From NCBI GenBank assembly GCA_020355945.1, contig CP070627.1, forward strand, positions 8,795,769 to 8,859,768: a stretch of DNA of 64,000 nucleotides, written 5' to 3'. Position numbers and translations under genes: made by a program. The DNA comes from Candidatus Aminicenantota bacterium. Lineage in GTDB: Bacteria; Acidobacteriota; Aminicenantia; UBA2199. The notes beneath the pieces were generated by a model. That model worked only from the letters and a program-made list of their open reading frames with translations. It did no database searches and had not been told where the DNA came from. Positions 1 to 9,690 of the stretch are shown piece by piece; the stretch's first letter is position 1; the number at the start of each line of letters is the position of its first letter.

Positions 1-456
1 AAAAAGCACCTGGATTTTTTTCCAACCCGTGGTGGCACCCACTGAGGAAGAATGGTAAGTAAAAGGAAAGGACTCCATGGTCAAACAAGCAGCCACAGAC
101 GTGGGATAACGGTCAGTGGGCCAGGTCACGGCAGAGTTGGTTTTTATCCAGCCGCTCAACCGGTAAAGCTCGCCTACTTTAAACGCCAGCAAGTCGGAGA
201 CCAACATACTCTTTCCCCATTGATCATGGGACATCTGCAAACTCTTTTCACCGAAACAGGCATGTTGGCCATCTATTTTTACCCGGATACCAGGGGTCGT
301 TCCCCTGGCTTCGCTCTGCCAATGTGCAGGGAACCCTTCCGCATCCAATGTCTCAAAACCACTATTGGGTAATTGAACCAGTGTATCTCCCGGGAACAAA
401 ACGCTGTATCCGGGAATGATAAAGATTACCAAAAGAAAAACTCTCACGTTTATCAT
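1..456 (-). CDS. Secreted protein with a CBM4/9-like galactose-binding domain, partial (3' end off window)
   Basis: An open frame of 152 codons runs from ATG at 456 off the left edge without a stop. A strong Shine-Dalgarno (AAGGAGG on the minus strand, 461-467) lies just upstream. The product begins with a signal peptide (MINVRVFLLVIFIIPGYSV, then a likely cleavage near FPGD). After it comes LPNSGFETLDAEGFPAHW, the typical opening of CBM4/9-like or other galactose-binding beta-sandwich domains (N-x-GFE...G-x-P-x-x-W). Further along is LYRLSGWIKT, matching the Y-x-hydrophobic-x-x-W-hydrophobic-K strand of the same fold. The protein should be exported and may bind carbohydrate or stick to the cell surface; the catalytic part, if any, is outside the window. 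It has its own promoter (555-583), so it is probably not part of the biosynthetic operon. Confidence 0.8.
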   Translation of the reverse strand, partial: MINVRVFLLVIFIIPGYSVLFPGDTLVQLPNSGFETLDAEGFPAHWQSEARGTTPGIRVKIDGQHACFGEKSLQMSHDQWGKSMLVSDLLAFKVGELYRLSGWIKTNSAVTWPTDRYPTSVAACLTMESFPFTYHSSSVGATTGWKKIQVLF

Positions 457-554
457 TATACCTCCTTGTTGTTTTTACCCCGGACAAACCCGGACCGGGC
501 ATTCACCATAAAAGCCTGCGGCAAATAACGGGGTGATAAAATTTGTTAAGTTGA

Positions 555-583
555 ATTATATAGGAAAAAACATTGTATTGCAA
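555..583 (-). promoter_or_regulatory. Sigma70-type promoter for the secreted CBM-like protein
   Basis: On the minus strand there is a -35 hexamer TTGCAA (578-583), a 17-nt spacer, and a perfect -10 hexamer TATAAT (555-560). It lies about 100 nt upstream of the ATG at 456. The stretch 457-638 holds no gene; this promoter and the ribosome-binding site are the only signals I see in it. Confidence 0.6.
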
Positions 584-638
584 CAGTCTTCGTATCGAGC
601 CAGGAATTCTAATTGTGAGCGCAGCGAAGGAAGTTCCA

Positions 639-2819
639 TTAAAAACGCCATAGGCAGCTGGCTTTTAAAAAGAAACTGCGTTTGATATTCACCAGGTCAC
701 CCTGTTGATACACCCACTGTTGGTTCTGCCATTTCCTGCATTCATAAAGTTCACCGTACCCCACGTGGAACACAGTCCCGGGGATTAAAGTGAAAGATGC
801 CAGGAAATCGGTAAGCAGCCTCTTTTGATAACTGTTATACTGGAAGATAGCCCTGAGAAAGAAATATTTATTAAACTGATACCTGGTCTTAGAGTAAAGA
901 ATATCCACATCATAGATATCCGTTCCATTACTGGAAAAATCAGAATGGGTATACTTGAAATACTGGTTGATCCTGGTTGTAGGCTGGATATCAAAAGAAA
1001 TCCACCCCTCATTGGCTTTTCCTTTAAATGCAGGATTTCCTTCATAGTATACCCGGTCTCCATAGGAATAGGTTCCACTGATTTTCAACCGTTTATCCAG
1101 ACGAAGGGCTGCATTAAGGTTAAATTGGGCCAGGTTAAATTCCTGTCCCGCCCAATTCTCAGTGATAAAATTGTAATCCAATTGAAACACTCCTTCTTTG
1201 GTGGTGTAAAAGACCAATATTCCTCCCAAAAGCAAATCAGCCCTAGTGGTGTGAAGATCGTGAACATACCGGGCTTTCATTTTAAGATCCACCAGCTTTA
1301 TCCAGGGAATTTTTGGGTAAATACCCAGACCGGATCAAAGAGCGGCGTTATTGATGCCGTTTCGGACTATATAGGCGGTATCCATCCTGAAATCTGTACC
1401 GATATGTTCAAAAGTTGTCAGGATAAAATAGTGCGTCGAGTCATAATTATAGTAAAAATTGAAATTGTTACTGGCAGGTGCTTCTCCTTCTTTACCTTCC
1501 TGGCTCCCGGACAGGCTGTGCAGCAGTGATATATTGAACCGCTGTCCCTTTCCCGGCCTGTAAGCGAAATCCACACCCAGGACGCGGTTGTATTCCCCTG
1601 CAAAATCGCGGCTGCTGTATAAGAAACCGATATAATTATCTCTTCCCAGGCTGTATTTCCCCCTGGCAATTCCAAAGAGAGCATCCTGTTGGCCAGGCCA
1701 TTGGTCACCGGCGGAAAGGATACCAAAGGACATTTTCCCCTGGCTGCCTGTTATTTTGGCCCCCCAGGCAGGATCAACAATCAGCCGCGTATGCACGGGT
1801 ATAGTAAAAAAACCATTGGATAATGTATAAAAATTGAAAATATCCATCCCTTCCATGAAAAAAGACCGTTTTTCCTTGAAAAATAAGAGATAACGTTGAT
1901 TGATCTCCACCTGGAATGCATCGTTTTCTACCTGGCTGAAATCCGGGTTGATGGTTATATCTGCGGTTATGGATGAGGTTATCCCATATTTGAGCCCAAT
2001 TCCGAATTCTGTAAAATTCTCGCTTTTATTCCATTTATCCGGTTGAATCCTTACGCGATTACTGCCTCGTGTAATACTGGGCAAAATCTCAATTTTCAAC
2101 GGTTTTTTCAGTTCTTTTAATCTCACTGGCACCAGCAGGTTAAATACGCCTTGTCCCGCTTTTTGTTCAGGCCAGGATGCCTTAACACCCAACCGGCTGA
2201 TCTTTCGCCTGAACATCATCTCCATTTCCACGTTTTTACCACTTTCAAATCGAATACTTTTGAGAGGGATGCATATCTCAACCTGGTAGCCGGTGGAAGT
2301 TACTTCTCCCGCACTTTCCCAGACAAAATCCGGTGATGGGTCGTCCGGATTACTGGTGGATTCCACCAGGTCCCCCTGGATACCATTGGGATTAATACAA
2401 AACCCGTAAGTGGTTTGTTTATTCCCCAGGGAATCCAGTGTGATTCCCACCCAGTCATCACTCCACATACGATCCCTGCTGGTTAACCAGGTCTTTATTT
2501 TTTGGGTCTCCTTATCATAACACCTGAAAGCAAAATAGAGATTTTTACTATCGTAAGTCATCCAGACCAGGGTTTCATAGGGTAATTTCTCTCCATAAAT
2601 CGGTTCATAGGTAATGAAATCCTTTTTTAATGGCAGCGTTTTCCAGGTCTCATCGTCAAGGATACCATCGATCTTTGGTTTTAAAACAGCCCTGGGAGGA
2701 TATAGAACCTACTACTTATCTACTGCCTCCCTGGTAAAAGCCGAAATCCCGACCAACTCCAGCCCTGATAACAAAAAAAAATCAACCACCAGGAAAATAA
2801 TAAAAATCTTTTTATTCAT
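639..2819 (-). pseudogene. DUF5916 / CBM9-like outer-membrane type protein, interrupted by in-frame stops
   Basis: This is a second copy of the intact protein at 25453-27693. Reading from ATG at 2819, the frame gives a signal peptide (MNKKIFIIFLVVDFFLLSG), then two consecutive TAG codons (2709-2714). It resumes in the same frame with PRAVLKPKIDGILDDETW, the start of the CBM9-like domain. The frame continues to a TGA at 1335-1337, and again resumes unshifted through the barrel-like C-terminal region to TAA at 639. Total length is 727 codons against 746 in the paralogue, with no frameshift. The C-terminus (SCLWRF) ends in Phe, as outer-membrane barrels often do. The ATG overlaps the end of the collapsed NRPS upstream (ATGA). 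I call it a pseudogene because TAA, TAG and TGA all end genuine genes here, so readthrough is not expected. Confidence 0.8.
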
Positions 2820-4938
2820 ATTTTAACCCCTGTTGTATATAATTTAAAGTTCTTTACTATATCATATCCTGGAGAATATTCCCGGGGATTGACTGGCTTT
2901 AAGATAATGAAGGGTTGAGTGAATTTTTTTAGATGGCAAATATAACTTGTTTGCCGGATATAAGGGGTTTTAAATAATTCTACCAGGGGTATGTTGAGAT
3001 TGAATTCCTTATTCACCCGTGATATCACCCCGGCTGGCGTCTCGGTGGACCGGTAAATAGTCCACCAATTCTTCAAAGGGGTACTCTTGATTTTCGTATG
3101 CCTCTAAGGTCTTTTGTTTGACTTCTTGTAAAAATTCTGAAAAGGTTTTATCTGCCGAGAAATAATTTCTTAAGGGCAGGGTATTGACCATCATGCCGAG
3201 ATGGATCCTGGCGATCAACACAGTGGCTTTTAAAGAGTGTCCGCCGGAATCGAAAAAAGCATCATCAATACTGATCACCTCTTTTTTCATTCTCAATACC
3301 TTTGCCCAGATCTCTGCCAGGGTCTCTTCCATGTAAGTGCAGGGAGGAATACGGTTGGGCCTCTCCCGGATGACCTGGGGAGCGGGTAAGGCCTTTTTGT
3401 CTACTTTACCGTTAGGAGTGAGTGGTATGGTATTTACCAATACAAAATAAGAAGGAACCATGTAATGGGGCAAACGTGCGGCAAGATATTCCCGTATCTG
3501 AGGGATGGGTGGCAGTGGTTCACCAGGGACTAAACAGATATACGCACATAAAGAGGCCTGGTGGTTTTGATCTTCCCGGGCCAGGACCACTGTTTCTTTG
3601 ACAGCAGGGTGGCTGAACAAATGACTTTCGATTTCTGCAGGTTCGATGCGAAATCCCCTGATCTGTACCTGATCATCGTTTCGCCCCAGGTATTCCACAT
3701 TCCTATCCGGGAGCCTTCGCCCCAGGTCTCCACTTTTGTATAGGATTTCGCCGGGGATGTGGGGGTTCTCAAAAAAACGTTGGCCGGTCAACTCCACACG
3801 ATTTAAATAACCCCGGGCCACCCCGCTGCCGCCTACGAAAATTTCACCACTGATTCCTATAGGAACAGGGTTTAATAGATTATCCAGGATATAAAGCGCG
3901 GTCTCGGGCAGCGGTTTGCCTATGGTACTGATTCATAAAGAGAACGAATGTCAGTCGCTTTTAAGTGGTAATAAGTGACATGAACCGTGGTTTCAGTAAT
4001 GCCGTACATGTTGACCAGTTGAAGGCGGTCCGGGGAATACCTGTCACTCCAACCGGATAAATTTTGCGGCAGGAGCTTATCTCCGCCAAAAATGATGATG
4101 CGTAAGTGGTGGTTTAACGTATGTTCCTGGCATTTGCTTTCGGTATCTGCCAGGGCGTAAAAGGCCTGGGGGGTCTGGTTCAATATGGTCACCCTGTGTC
4201 TCCTAATGACCAAAAGAAAAAGGTTGATATCCCTGACCTGGTCCAGTGGAGGAACAATCAACCGACCGCCGTTGAGCAGCGCCCCATACATTTCCCATAC
4301 GGAAAAATCAAAACAAAAGGAATGTGCCATGACCCAGGTTTCATGATCCCGGGTCGATGGGCAAATAGGCACCATTGGCTTTCAATATCCCTACCAGTCC
4401 GATTATCATTTCCACAGAACGATTCAACATAATTACTGCAATGGTGTCAAGTTTGACGCCTTTTTTTCTCAAGAAAATAGCCAATTGATTGGATTTTTCA
4501 TTTAATTCTCTATAAGTAATCGCACAGTGCACAGTGCACAGCGTTTTTCTTCTTTGGGCTGCGCCTCGCGCCCTGCGCTTTGCCCGACCAGGGCTATATT
4601 GTCCGGGGTTCGTTCCACTTGTTCTTCAAATAATTCATGAATGGTTTTGTTCTCCGGGTAATGGTCGCGGGTTTGGCTCATATCCTTCGGGGGGTTTAAT
4701 TCCAATGCCAGGAGGTCGAAAGGGATGTCCTGGTTTTCCCGGGTTTCTTCCGGGAAGTCCCGGGGAAGCTCCCGCTGCCGGTGGTTAAATCCAAAACCTG
4801 CACGTTGAGTTCTATTTCCGGTTCCACCTGTTGGAACAATTCCTCTTCGACAGTAATCATCCGGGTGCGCAGGGCTTCATACTCGAACCAGTGGATAAAC
4901 CACAGCCGTTCCTGGTGGTATGATGCTTTTATTCTCAA
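2816..4938 (-). pseudogene. Collapsed terminal NRPS (C-A(Thr)-PCP-C-PCP-TE remnants)
   Basis: A mosaic of NRPS fragments in shifting frames. From 4938: a C-domain start (KASYHQERLWFIH) missing about 40 residues, then C scraps (ELPRDFPEE; QDIPFDLLALELNPPKDMSQT). Next comes an A-domain start (4675-4375), joined by deletion to the A4-A5 part (4372-3920) whose pocket reads D-F-W-N-I-G-M-V-H, the classic Thr code. A missing base near 3930 breaks ESVP/IGKP. The A C-terminal part and a PCP keeping GGHS follow (3821-3190), then the C-lobe of a second C domain (GMMVNTLPLRN), then a PCP end. At 2930-2874, in another frame, is KKIHSTLHYLKASQSPGIF, 15 of 19 residues identical to the thioesterase of the 27744-38528 protein. 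The ancestor was thus a multi-module terminal NRPS ending in TE, as in line 1. No functional product is expected. Confidence 0.85.
2874..2930 (-). pseudogene. Thioesterase remnant of the collapsed NRPS
   Basis: Translation from 2930 in this frame gives KKIHSTLHYLKASQSPGIF. The intact TE near residue 3550 of the 27744-38528 protein has KKIHATLHYFKASESPAIF. The frame differs from that of the upstream PCP fragment, so the TE can no longer be translated from the ancestral start. Confidence 0.75.
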
Positions 4939-4963
4939 TCTTTTCTTCCTGGGACCATGAACA

Positions 4964-4989
4964 ATTAACCATTAACCATTAACCATTAA
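4964..4989. repeat. 7-bp tandem repeat (ATTAACC)3
   Basis: Three perfect ATTAACC units plus ATTAA lie in the 78-bp gap between the end of the 5017-9672 NRPS and the decayed start of the next gene. At the two intact equivalent gene junctions the gap is only 17-18 bp and carries AGGAG. The repeat therefore marks an expansion at the junction with the dead gene. Confidence 0.85.
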
Positions 4990-5016
4990 AAAATATCGAA
5001 ATCGTGGTGATTATTT

Positions 5017-8000
5017 TCATATGTTCCTTGATATACGCTGGATTATGGGGGCCTGGCGCTTTTGTTTCAACCGTAATTTCGATATGATTGTATCGGGATT
5101 ATCCAGTATGGTTTCTAATAGTTTTACAAAACGTTCCACCATATTTGCAATGGTTTTGCCGGCAAATAAATCGGTATTGTATTCAAAACGAACGTCCATG
5201 GTGTTTTCACTTTCTATGAGGTAGATGGTAAGATCAAACTTAGCGGTTGTGCTGTTGAGGCCAAAATTCTTTACCTGGATATTACCGGTGCCGCCCTGGT
5301 CTGATGTCTCTCCTGGAAGGGAATTGTAGTTAACCATATCCACCATTACATCAAAAATGGGGTGCCTGGCTATATCCCGTTTTTCCCCCAGGTTTTCCAA
5401 CAACTGGTCGAAGGGATAAACCTGGTGTACAAAGGCGTTGGTCAATTCCGCTTTAACACTTCTTAACAGGGCTGCAAAGGTGTCCCCGGGATCAAAGCGG
5501 GTACGAAGTACCAGGGTGTTTAAATAAAAGCCGATTTGATCTTGCAGGTCCGGGTGGTCCCGGCCGGCAGAGACGGTTCCCAATAGGATATCGGTCTGCC
5601 CGGTGTAATAGTAAAACAGGAGGTTCAACGTGGCTAACAGTGTCATGAAGAGGGTGACCCGGTGAGTTTCGCTAAAGGTTCTCAGTTTTTTTAAAAATGC
5701 CGCTTCAATGGTGTCCGTTACTTCATCACCGTTGTAGGTTTGGACTGCGGGCCGCTGGTGGTCCAGGGGTAACTCCAGTGGAGGCGGTTTCCCGGTCAAT
5801 TGTTTCATCCAATATTCCTGGTGTTGGTTTAATTGCTCTGCGGTTAAATGCTTATTGTGCCAGGCTGCATAATCTTTGTATTGAATGGGCAACGTTTTTA
5901 AAGGGTTTGGTGTTCCCTTATCAAAGACATCATACAGGATTTGCATCTCATCGATGAATCGGTCAAGAGATAAAAAATCGCTGATGATATGGTGCATGTT
6001 AAAGAAAAACACATGCTTTTGTTTTTCCAGGCGAATAAGTCTGACTTTCAGCAGCGGACCGCTGACCAGGTCAAAGGGAAGTCCCGATTCGTATTCCACC
6101 AGCTCCCGAGCTTTTGCTTCTTTTTCCGGGACATTTTCCAGGTGGGTATGTTCCAGGCTGAAGTTCACCTGTTCCGGTGGTAATATTTTTTGCTTGACTT
6201 CTCCTTCAATGTTGAGAAAAATCGTACGTAAACTTTCATGTCGTACTGTTAGGCTTTGAAGTGTTTGTTCCAGGGCCAGGATGTGCAATTCCCCTGCCAA
6301 TAGGTGTACCATGGGCATGTTAAAGGAGATGGAAGCGGCTTCTAACTGGCTCAGTGCCCATACACGCTCCTGGGCATGGGAGACATCGTAATATTCTTGC
6401 TGCTCCCGGCATGGTATAGGTAGGTATGGGGTATCCCCGCATGCGGCGATCCAATCTGCTATTCCCCGTATGCTGGGGGTTTTAAATACTTGCGCCAGTG
6501 GAACTTTTATATTAATCTCTTTATGGATTTTAGAGATCATGAGGGCTGCCTTTAACGAATGGCCCCCCAGGTGGAAAAAATTATCATCGATGCCAGTGGT
6601 TTCTCTTTTTATTGCCAGTACTTCTGCCCATATGCCAGCCAATGTCTCTTCCAGGTGGCTGCGGGGACAGATGTGGTTTTTCTTATCGTCGACGGTTTGG
6701 GGGGCTGGTAAGGCGGCTTTGTCCAGCTTGCCGTTGGGAGTAAGGGGTATGGTTTTCACCGGCACAAAGTAGGCCGGGATCATATATTGGGGGAGCATAT
6801 TAGAGAGATAATCCCGCATTTCAGGTAGGGATTCACCGGGTTTCAAGCGGAGATAGGCACAGAGAAAGGGCTGTTGGTGTTTATCTTCAAAGGTGGCCAC
6901 CACTGTTTCTTTGATGCCAGGATGTTTTAACATAACACTTTCAATCTCCGCAGGTTCGATCCGGAACCCCCTGATCTGTACCTGGTCATCGTTTCGGCCC
7001 AAATACTCGATGTTTCCATCCGGCAGGCGTCGGCCCAGGTCCCCGGTTTTGTAGGTATTTTGCCTCCGGCAGCCAGGGGGGGCGCTTTTTGAAAAAACTG
7101 CCCCCCCTGGACCCCCCTGCAAAAACTTTTTATTATTCTTTTTCTTTTTAACCTTAAAATCTATCTCTATGAATCTTTCTGAAGTTAACTCCGGTTGGTT
7201 CAAATACCCCCTGGCCACCCCGGTGCCGCCCACGAAAATTTCACCACTGATTCCCATTGGAACAGGGTTTAAAAGATTATCCAGGATGTAAAGTGTAGTT
7301 TCCGGGAGTGGTTTGCCTATGGGGCTGATACCATGAAGAGAACGAATATCAGAATCTTTTAAGCGGTAATAAGTGACATGAACCGTGGTTTCGGTTATGC
7401 CGTACATGTTGACCAGTTGAATGTGGCTGGAGGAATACCTGTCGCTCCAACCGGATAGATTTTGTGGCAGGAGCTTGTCGCCGCCAAAAATGATGGTGCG
7501 CAGGTGTTGATTTAAAGAGTGTTCCTGGGATTTTTTTTCGGTTTCCGCCAGGGCGTAAAAAGCATGGGGGGTCTGATTCAATATGCTCACCTGGTGCCTC
7601 TTAAGGAGCAAAAGAAAAAGGTTGATATCCCTGATATGGTCCGGGGGGGGAACAATCAAACGGCCGCCGTTGAGCAGGGCCCCGTACATCTCCCAAACGG
7701 AAAAATCGAAACAAAACGAGTGGGCCATGATCCAGATGTCATGGTTATCAAAGTGGAAGGGCAATCGATCGTTTTTAAACAAACGCACCAGGTTGAGGTG
7801 CGTAATCATGCACCCTTTGGGCCAACCCGTGCTCCCGGAAGTGTAGATAACGTAAGCCGCGTTAGCAGGGTTAACCCACCTTAGGGTGGAAGTTAAGGTT
7901 GAGGAGGAGAAGGATAGGTTGGAAATTTCTATCATCTCTATCAATTTCTCCTTAAACTCAACCTTAGCCCGGATACCTGGCCCAGCCAGTAAGACCTTTG

Positions 8001-9672
8001 GCCTGCTGTCGGCCAGTATATAATTGATTCGCTGCCGGGGGTAAGCGGGATCGATGGGCAGGTAAGCCCCTCCGGCTTTTAATATTGCCAGTAGACCGGC
8101 AATCAGCTCCTGGGAACGTTCCATCATGATACCGATTAAATCCCCGGGCACGATGCGGTAAAGTTCCTGTAAATAAGAGGCTAAACGGCTTGCCCTGGAA
8201 TCCAATTCCCGGTAGGTGAGTGTCCGGTCCCGGTAAACCAGGGCTGCAGATCCCGGTGTCTTTGCTGCCTGCGCTTCAAACAGTTGTTCGATGGTTTTAT
8301 CCCCGGGGTAACCGGCATGGGTTTGATTCCACCGAGTCAGGAGGCGGTGACGTTCATCATGGTTTAATATACCCAGGTGAGATACCAACTGGTGCGGTTC
8401 CCGGAGGATGTTTTCCAGTAAGAGGGTGTAGTGCTCCATAAAACAGGAGGCAAACCATTCATCATAATAATCTTTATTGTACACCAAAACCCCTGAAAAA
8501 GATCTTTCTCCTCCCCGGATAAAAAGATTCAAGTCGTATTTCCCCCATCCCAGGTTGGTTTCAATATAGTTTATTTTCAGTCCTTTGACCGGGGGTATGT
8601 GTAAAGGTTCTTCCCGGTATTGAAAGAGAACGTCAAAAAATACTGTTCGACTCATGTCCTTTTGGGGGTTTAATTTCATTGCCAGGAGGTCGAAGGGTAT
8701 GTCCTGGTTTTCATAAGCCTGCTTCAGGGTTTGAATCAGATCGTAAAAGAATGTGTTAAAGGACATATTGCCGGTAATGCTGCTGCGTAATACCAGGAGA
8801 TTGGCGGTCGGGCCAACGAGGGCCCCGGAACCGGGTTGATGGCGGTTATCCACACTGGTGCCCACAACGATATCCTCCTGGCAGCAGTACCGGTGTAAAA
8901 GAACTTTGAACGCAGCCAGCAGAAAGACCTGGTTCCCGGTGCCTTTTTGTTGGCAGAATTCCCGTATTCTTGTGCTCAACCCCGGGGGAATGCGGAAAGC
9001 GATCCTGGCTTCACGGAAGGTATGAATGACGGCACGCGGAACCCTGGTGGGCAGTGCCAAAGGGCTGATATTTGTCAGTTGTCGCTTCCAATATAGGAGA
9101 AGGTCTTCCTGGAAATCCGGGGGGAGTTCACGCTGCCATTGGGAAAAGTCAGCATAATGAAGACGCACGTCAGGGAGCTCCGGCAGCGATCCCTCTTGCA
9201 GGGCCTGGTAACAAAGTGCCAACTCTGTGGCAATGATGCCCAGCGAATACTGATCCGCTGCCAGGTGGTGGAGGGTGATCACTAAAATGTTTTTATCGAT
9301 GGAGGTTTTGATCACCGCTGCCCGGACCAGGGATTCACCCTCCATGGTGAAGGGGCGTTTGGCTTCCTTTAATGCCATTTCCAACCCGCTGCTGCCTCCC
9401 GGTAAATTCAACACCTGCAGGTTAAGGCCTATTTTCGGCTCCACCTGTTGAAACAATTGATTTTCAACCGTAATCATTCGGGTGCGCAGGGCTCGATGGC
9501 GCTGGATCACCCTGCTTATACACTGTTCCAACCGGTTGATATCCAGGGAACCTGTTATCTCCAATATCAACGGGATATTGTGATATATAGGCCCCCCTTC
9601 GTAAATATCCTCACTCTCGAACTGATGAATAAACCACAACCGTTCCTGGTGGTAAGATGCTTTTATCTTCAC
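5017..9672 (-). CDS. NRPS, C-A(Thr)-PCP-C
   Basis: A 1551-residue module of assembly line 2. C domain residues ~4-430 has HHLAADQ near 134, so the final Gly of HHxxxDG is Gln. The A domain (~450-960) has the core TSGSTGWPKG near 612, and its pocket reads D-F-W-N-I-G-M-V-H plus Lys, the textbook threonine code. The PCP serine is in LGGHSLKA near 1035. A second C domain (~1091-1551) has HHIISDF near 1229. GTG at 9672 is chosen as start because AGGAG (9679-9683) sits 6 nt upstream; the gap to the preceding gene is 18 nt. The protein ends in a C domain and the next (dead) gene begins with one, giving a back-to-back C-C junction. The A-domain loop before YKTGDL carries an extra FLQGGPGG...PPGCRRQ segment encoded by a palindromic insertion (7058-7133). 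With the following TE gene destroyed, its product has no cis release module. Confidence 0.93.
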   Translation of the reverse strand: MKIKASYHQERLWFIHQFESEDIYEGGPIYHNIPLILEITGSLDINRLEQCISRVIQRHRALRTRMITVENQLFQQVEPKIGLNLQVLNLPGGSSGLEMALKEAKRPFTMEGESLVRAAVIKTSIDKNILVITLHHLAADQYSLGIIATELALCYQALQEGSLPELPDVRLHYADFSQWQRELPPDFQEDLLLYWKRQLTNISPLALPTRVPRAVIHTFREARIAFRIPPGLSTRIREFCQQKGTGNQVFLLAAFKVLLHRYCCQEDIVVGTSVDNRHQPGSGALVGPTANLLVLRSSITGNMSFNTFFYDLIQTLKQAYENQDIPFDLLAMKLNPQKDMSRTVFFDVLFQYREEPLHIPPVKGLKINYIETNLGWGKYDLNLFIRGGERSFSGVLVYNKDYYDEWFASCFMEHYTLLLENILREPHQLVSHLGILNHDERHRLLTRWNQTHAGYPGDKTIEQLFEAQAAKTPGSAALVYRDRTLTYRELDSRASRLASYLQELYRIVPGDLIGIMMERSQELIAGLLAILKAGGAYLPIDPAYPRQRINYILADSRPKVLLAGPGIRAKVEFKEKLIEMIEISNLSFSSSTLTSTLRWVNPANAAYVIYTSGSTGWPKGCMITHLNLVRLFKNDRLPFHFDNHDIWIMAHSFCFDFSVWEMYGALLNGGRLIVPPPDHIRDINLFLLLLKRHQVSILNQTPHAFYALAETEKKSQEHSLNQHLRTIIFGGDKLLPQNLSGWSDRYSSSHIQLVNMYGITETTVHVTYYRLKDSDIRSLHGISPIGKPLPETTLYILDNLLNPVPMGISGEIFVGGTGVARGYLNQPELTSERFIEIDFKVKKKKNNKKFLQGGPGGAVFSKSAPPGCRRQNTYKTGDLGRRLPDGNIEYLGRNDDQVQIRGFRIEPAEIESVMLKHPGIKETVVATFEDKHQQPFLCAYLRLKPGESLPEMRDYLSNMLPQYMIPAYFVPVKTIPLTPNGKLDKAALPAPQTVDDKKNHICPRSHLEETLAGIWAEVLAIKRETTGIDDNFFHLGGHSLKAALMISKIHKEINIKVPLAQVFKTPSIRGIADWIAACGDTPYLPIPCREQQEYYDVSHAQERVWALSQLEAASISFNMPMVHLLAGELHILALEQTLQSLTVRHESLRTIFLNIEGEVKQKILPPEQVNFSLEHTHLENVPEKEAKARELVEYESGLPFDLVSGPLLKVRLIRLEKQKHVFFFNMHHIISDFLSLDRFIDEMQILYDVFDKGTPNPLKTLPIQYKDYAAWHNKHLTAEQLNQHQEYWMKQLTGKPPPLELPLDHQRPAVQTYNGDEVTDTIEAAFLKKLRTFSETHRVTLFMTLLATLNLLFYYYTGQTDILLGTVSAGRDHPDLQDQIGFYLNTLVLRTRFDPGDTFAALLRSVKAELTNAFVHQVYPFDQLLENLGEKRDIARHPIFDVMVDMVNYNSLPGETSDQGGTGNIQVKNFGLNSTTAKFDLTIYLIESENTMDVRFEYNTDLFAGKTIANMVERFVKLLETILDNPDTIISKLRLKQKRQAPIIQRISRNI
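7058..7133. repeat. Palindromic G/C-tract element inserted in frame in an A domain
   Basis: The element is bounded by TTTTGCCTCCGGCAGCC and GCAAAAACTTTTTAT and contains a perfect 11-bp inverted repeat (CCAGGGGGGGC ... GCCCCCCCTGG). It is translated as FLQGGPGG...APPGCRRQ, just before the A7 motif YKTGDL. A relative with the same ends is at 11744-11876, in the same loop of another A domain. Confidence 0.8.
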
Positions 9673-9678
9673 CTATTT

Positions 9679-9683
9679 CTCCT
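9679..9683 (-). promoter_or_regulatory. Ribosome-binding site deciding a GTG start
   Basis: AGGAG on the minus strand, 6 nt upstream of GTG at 9672. The same arrangement (AGGAG then a non-ATG start in front of K-[IV]-KASYHQERL) occurs at 38528. Confidence 0.7.
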
Positions 9684-9690
9684 GGTATGT

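Noticed and set aside
825..1529. Plus-strand open frame of 234 codons, and many other plus-strand frames across the window
   Set aside because: They lie opposite minus-strand genes with clear domain matches, have no family motifs of their own, and are shadows of biased codon use.
2816..3076. Independent small gene of 86 codons
   Set aside because: Its first half is PCP sequence and its second half overlaps, in another frame, a thioesterase remnant; it is part of the NRPS fossil.
4964..4989. CRISPR-like or origin-like repeats
   Set aside because: The units are 7-9 bp with no spacers and no cas or replication genes nearby; these are simple tandem repeats.
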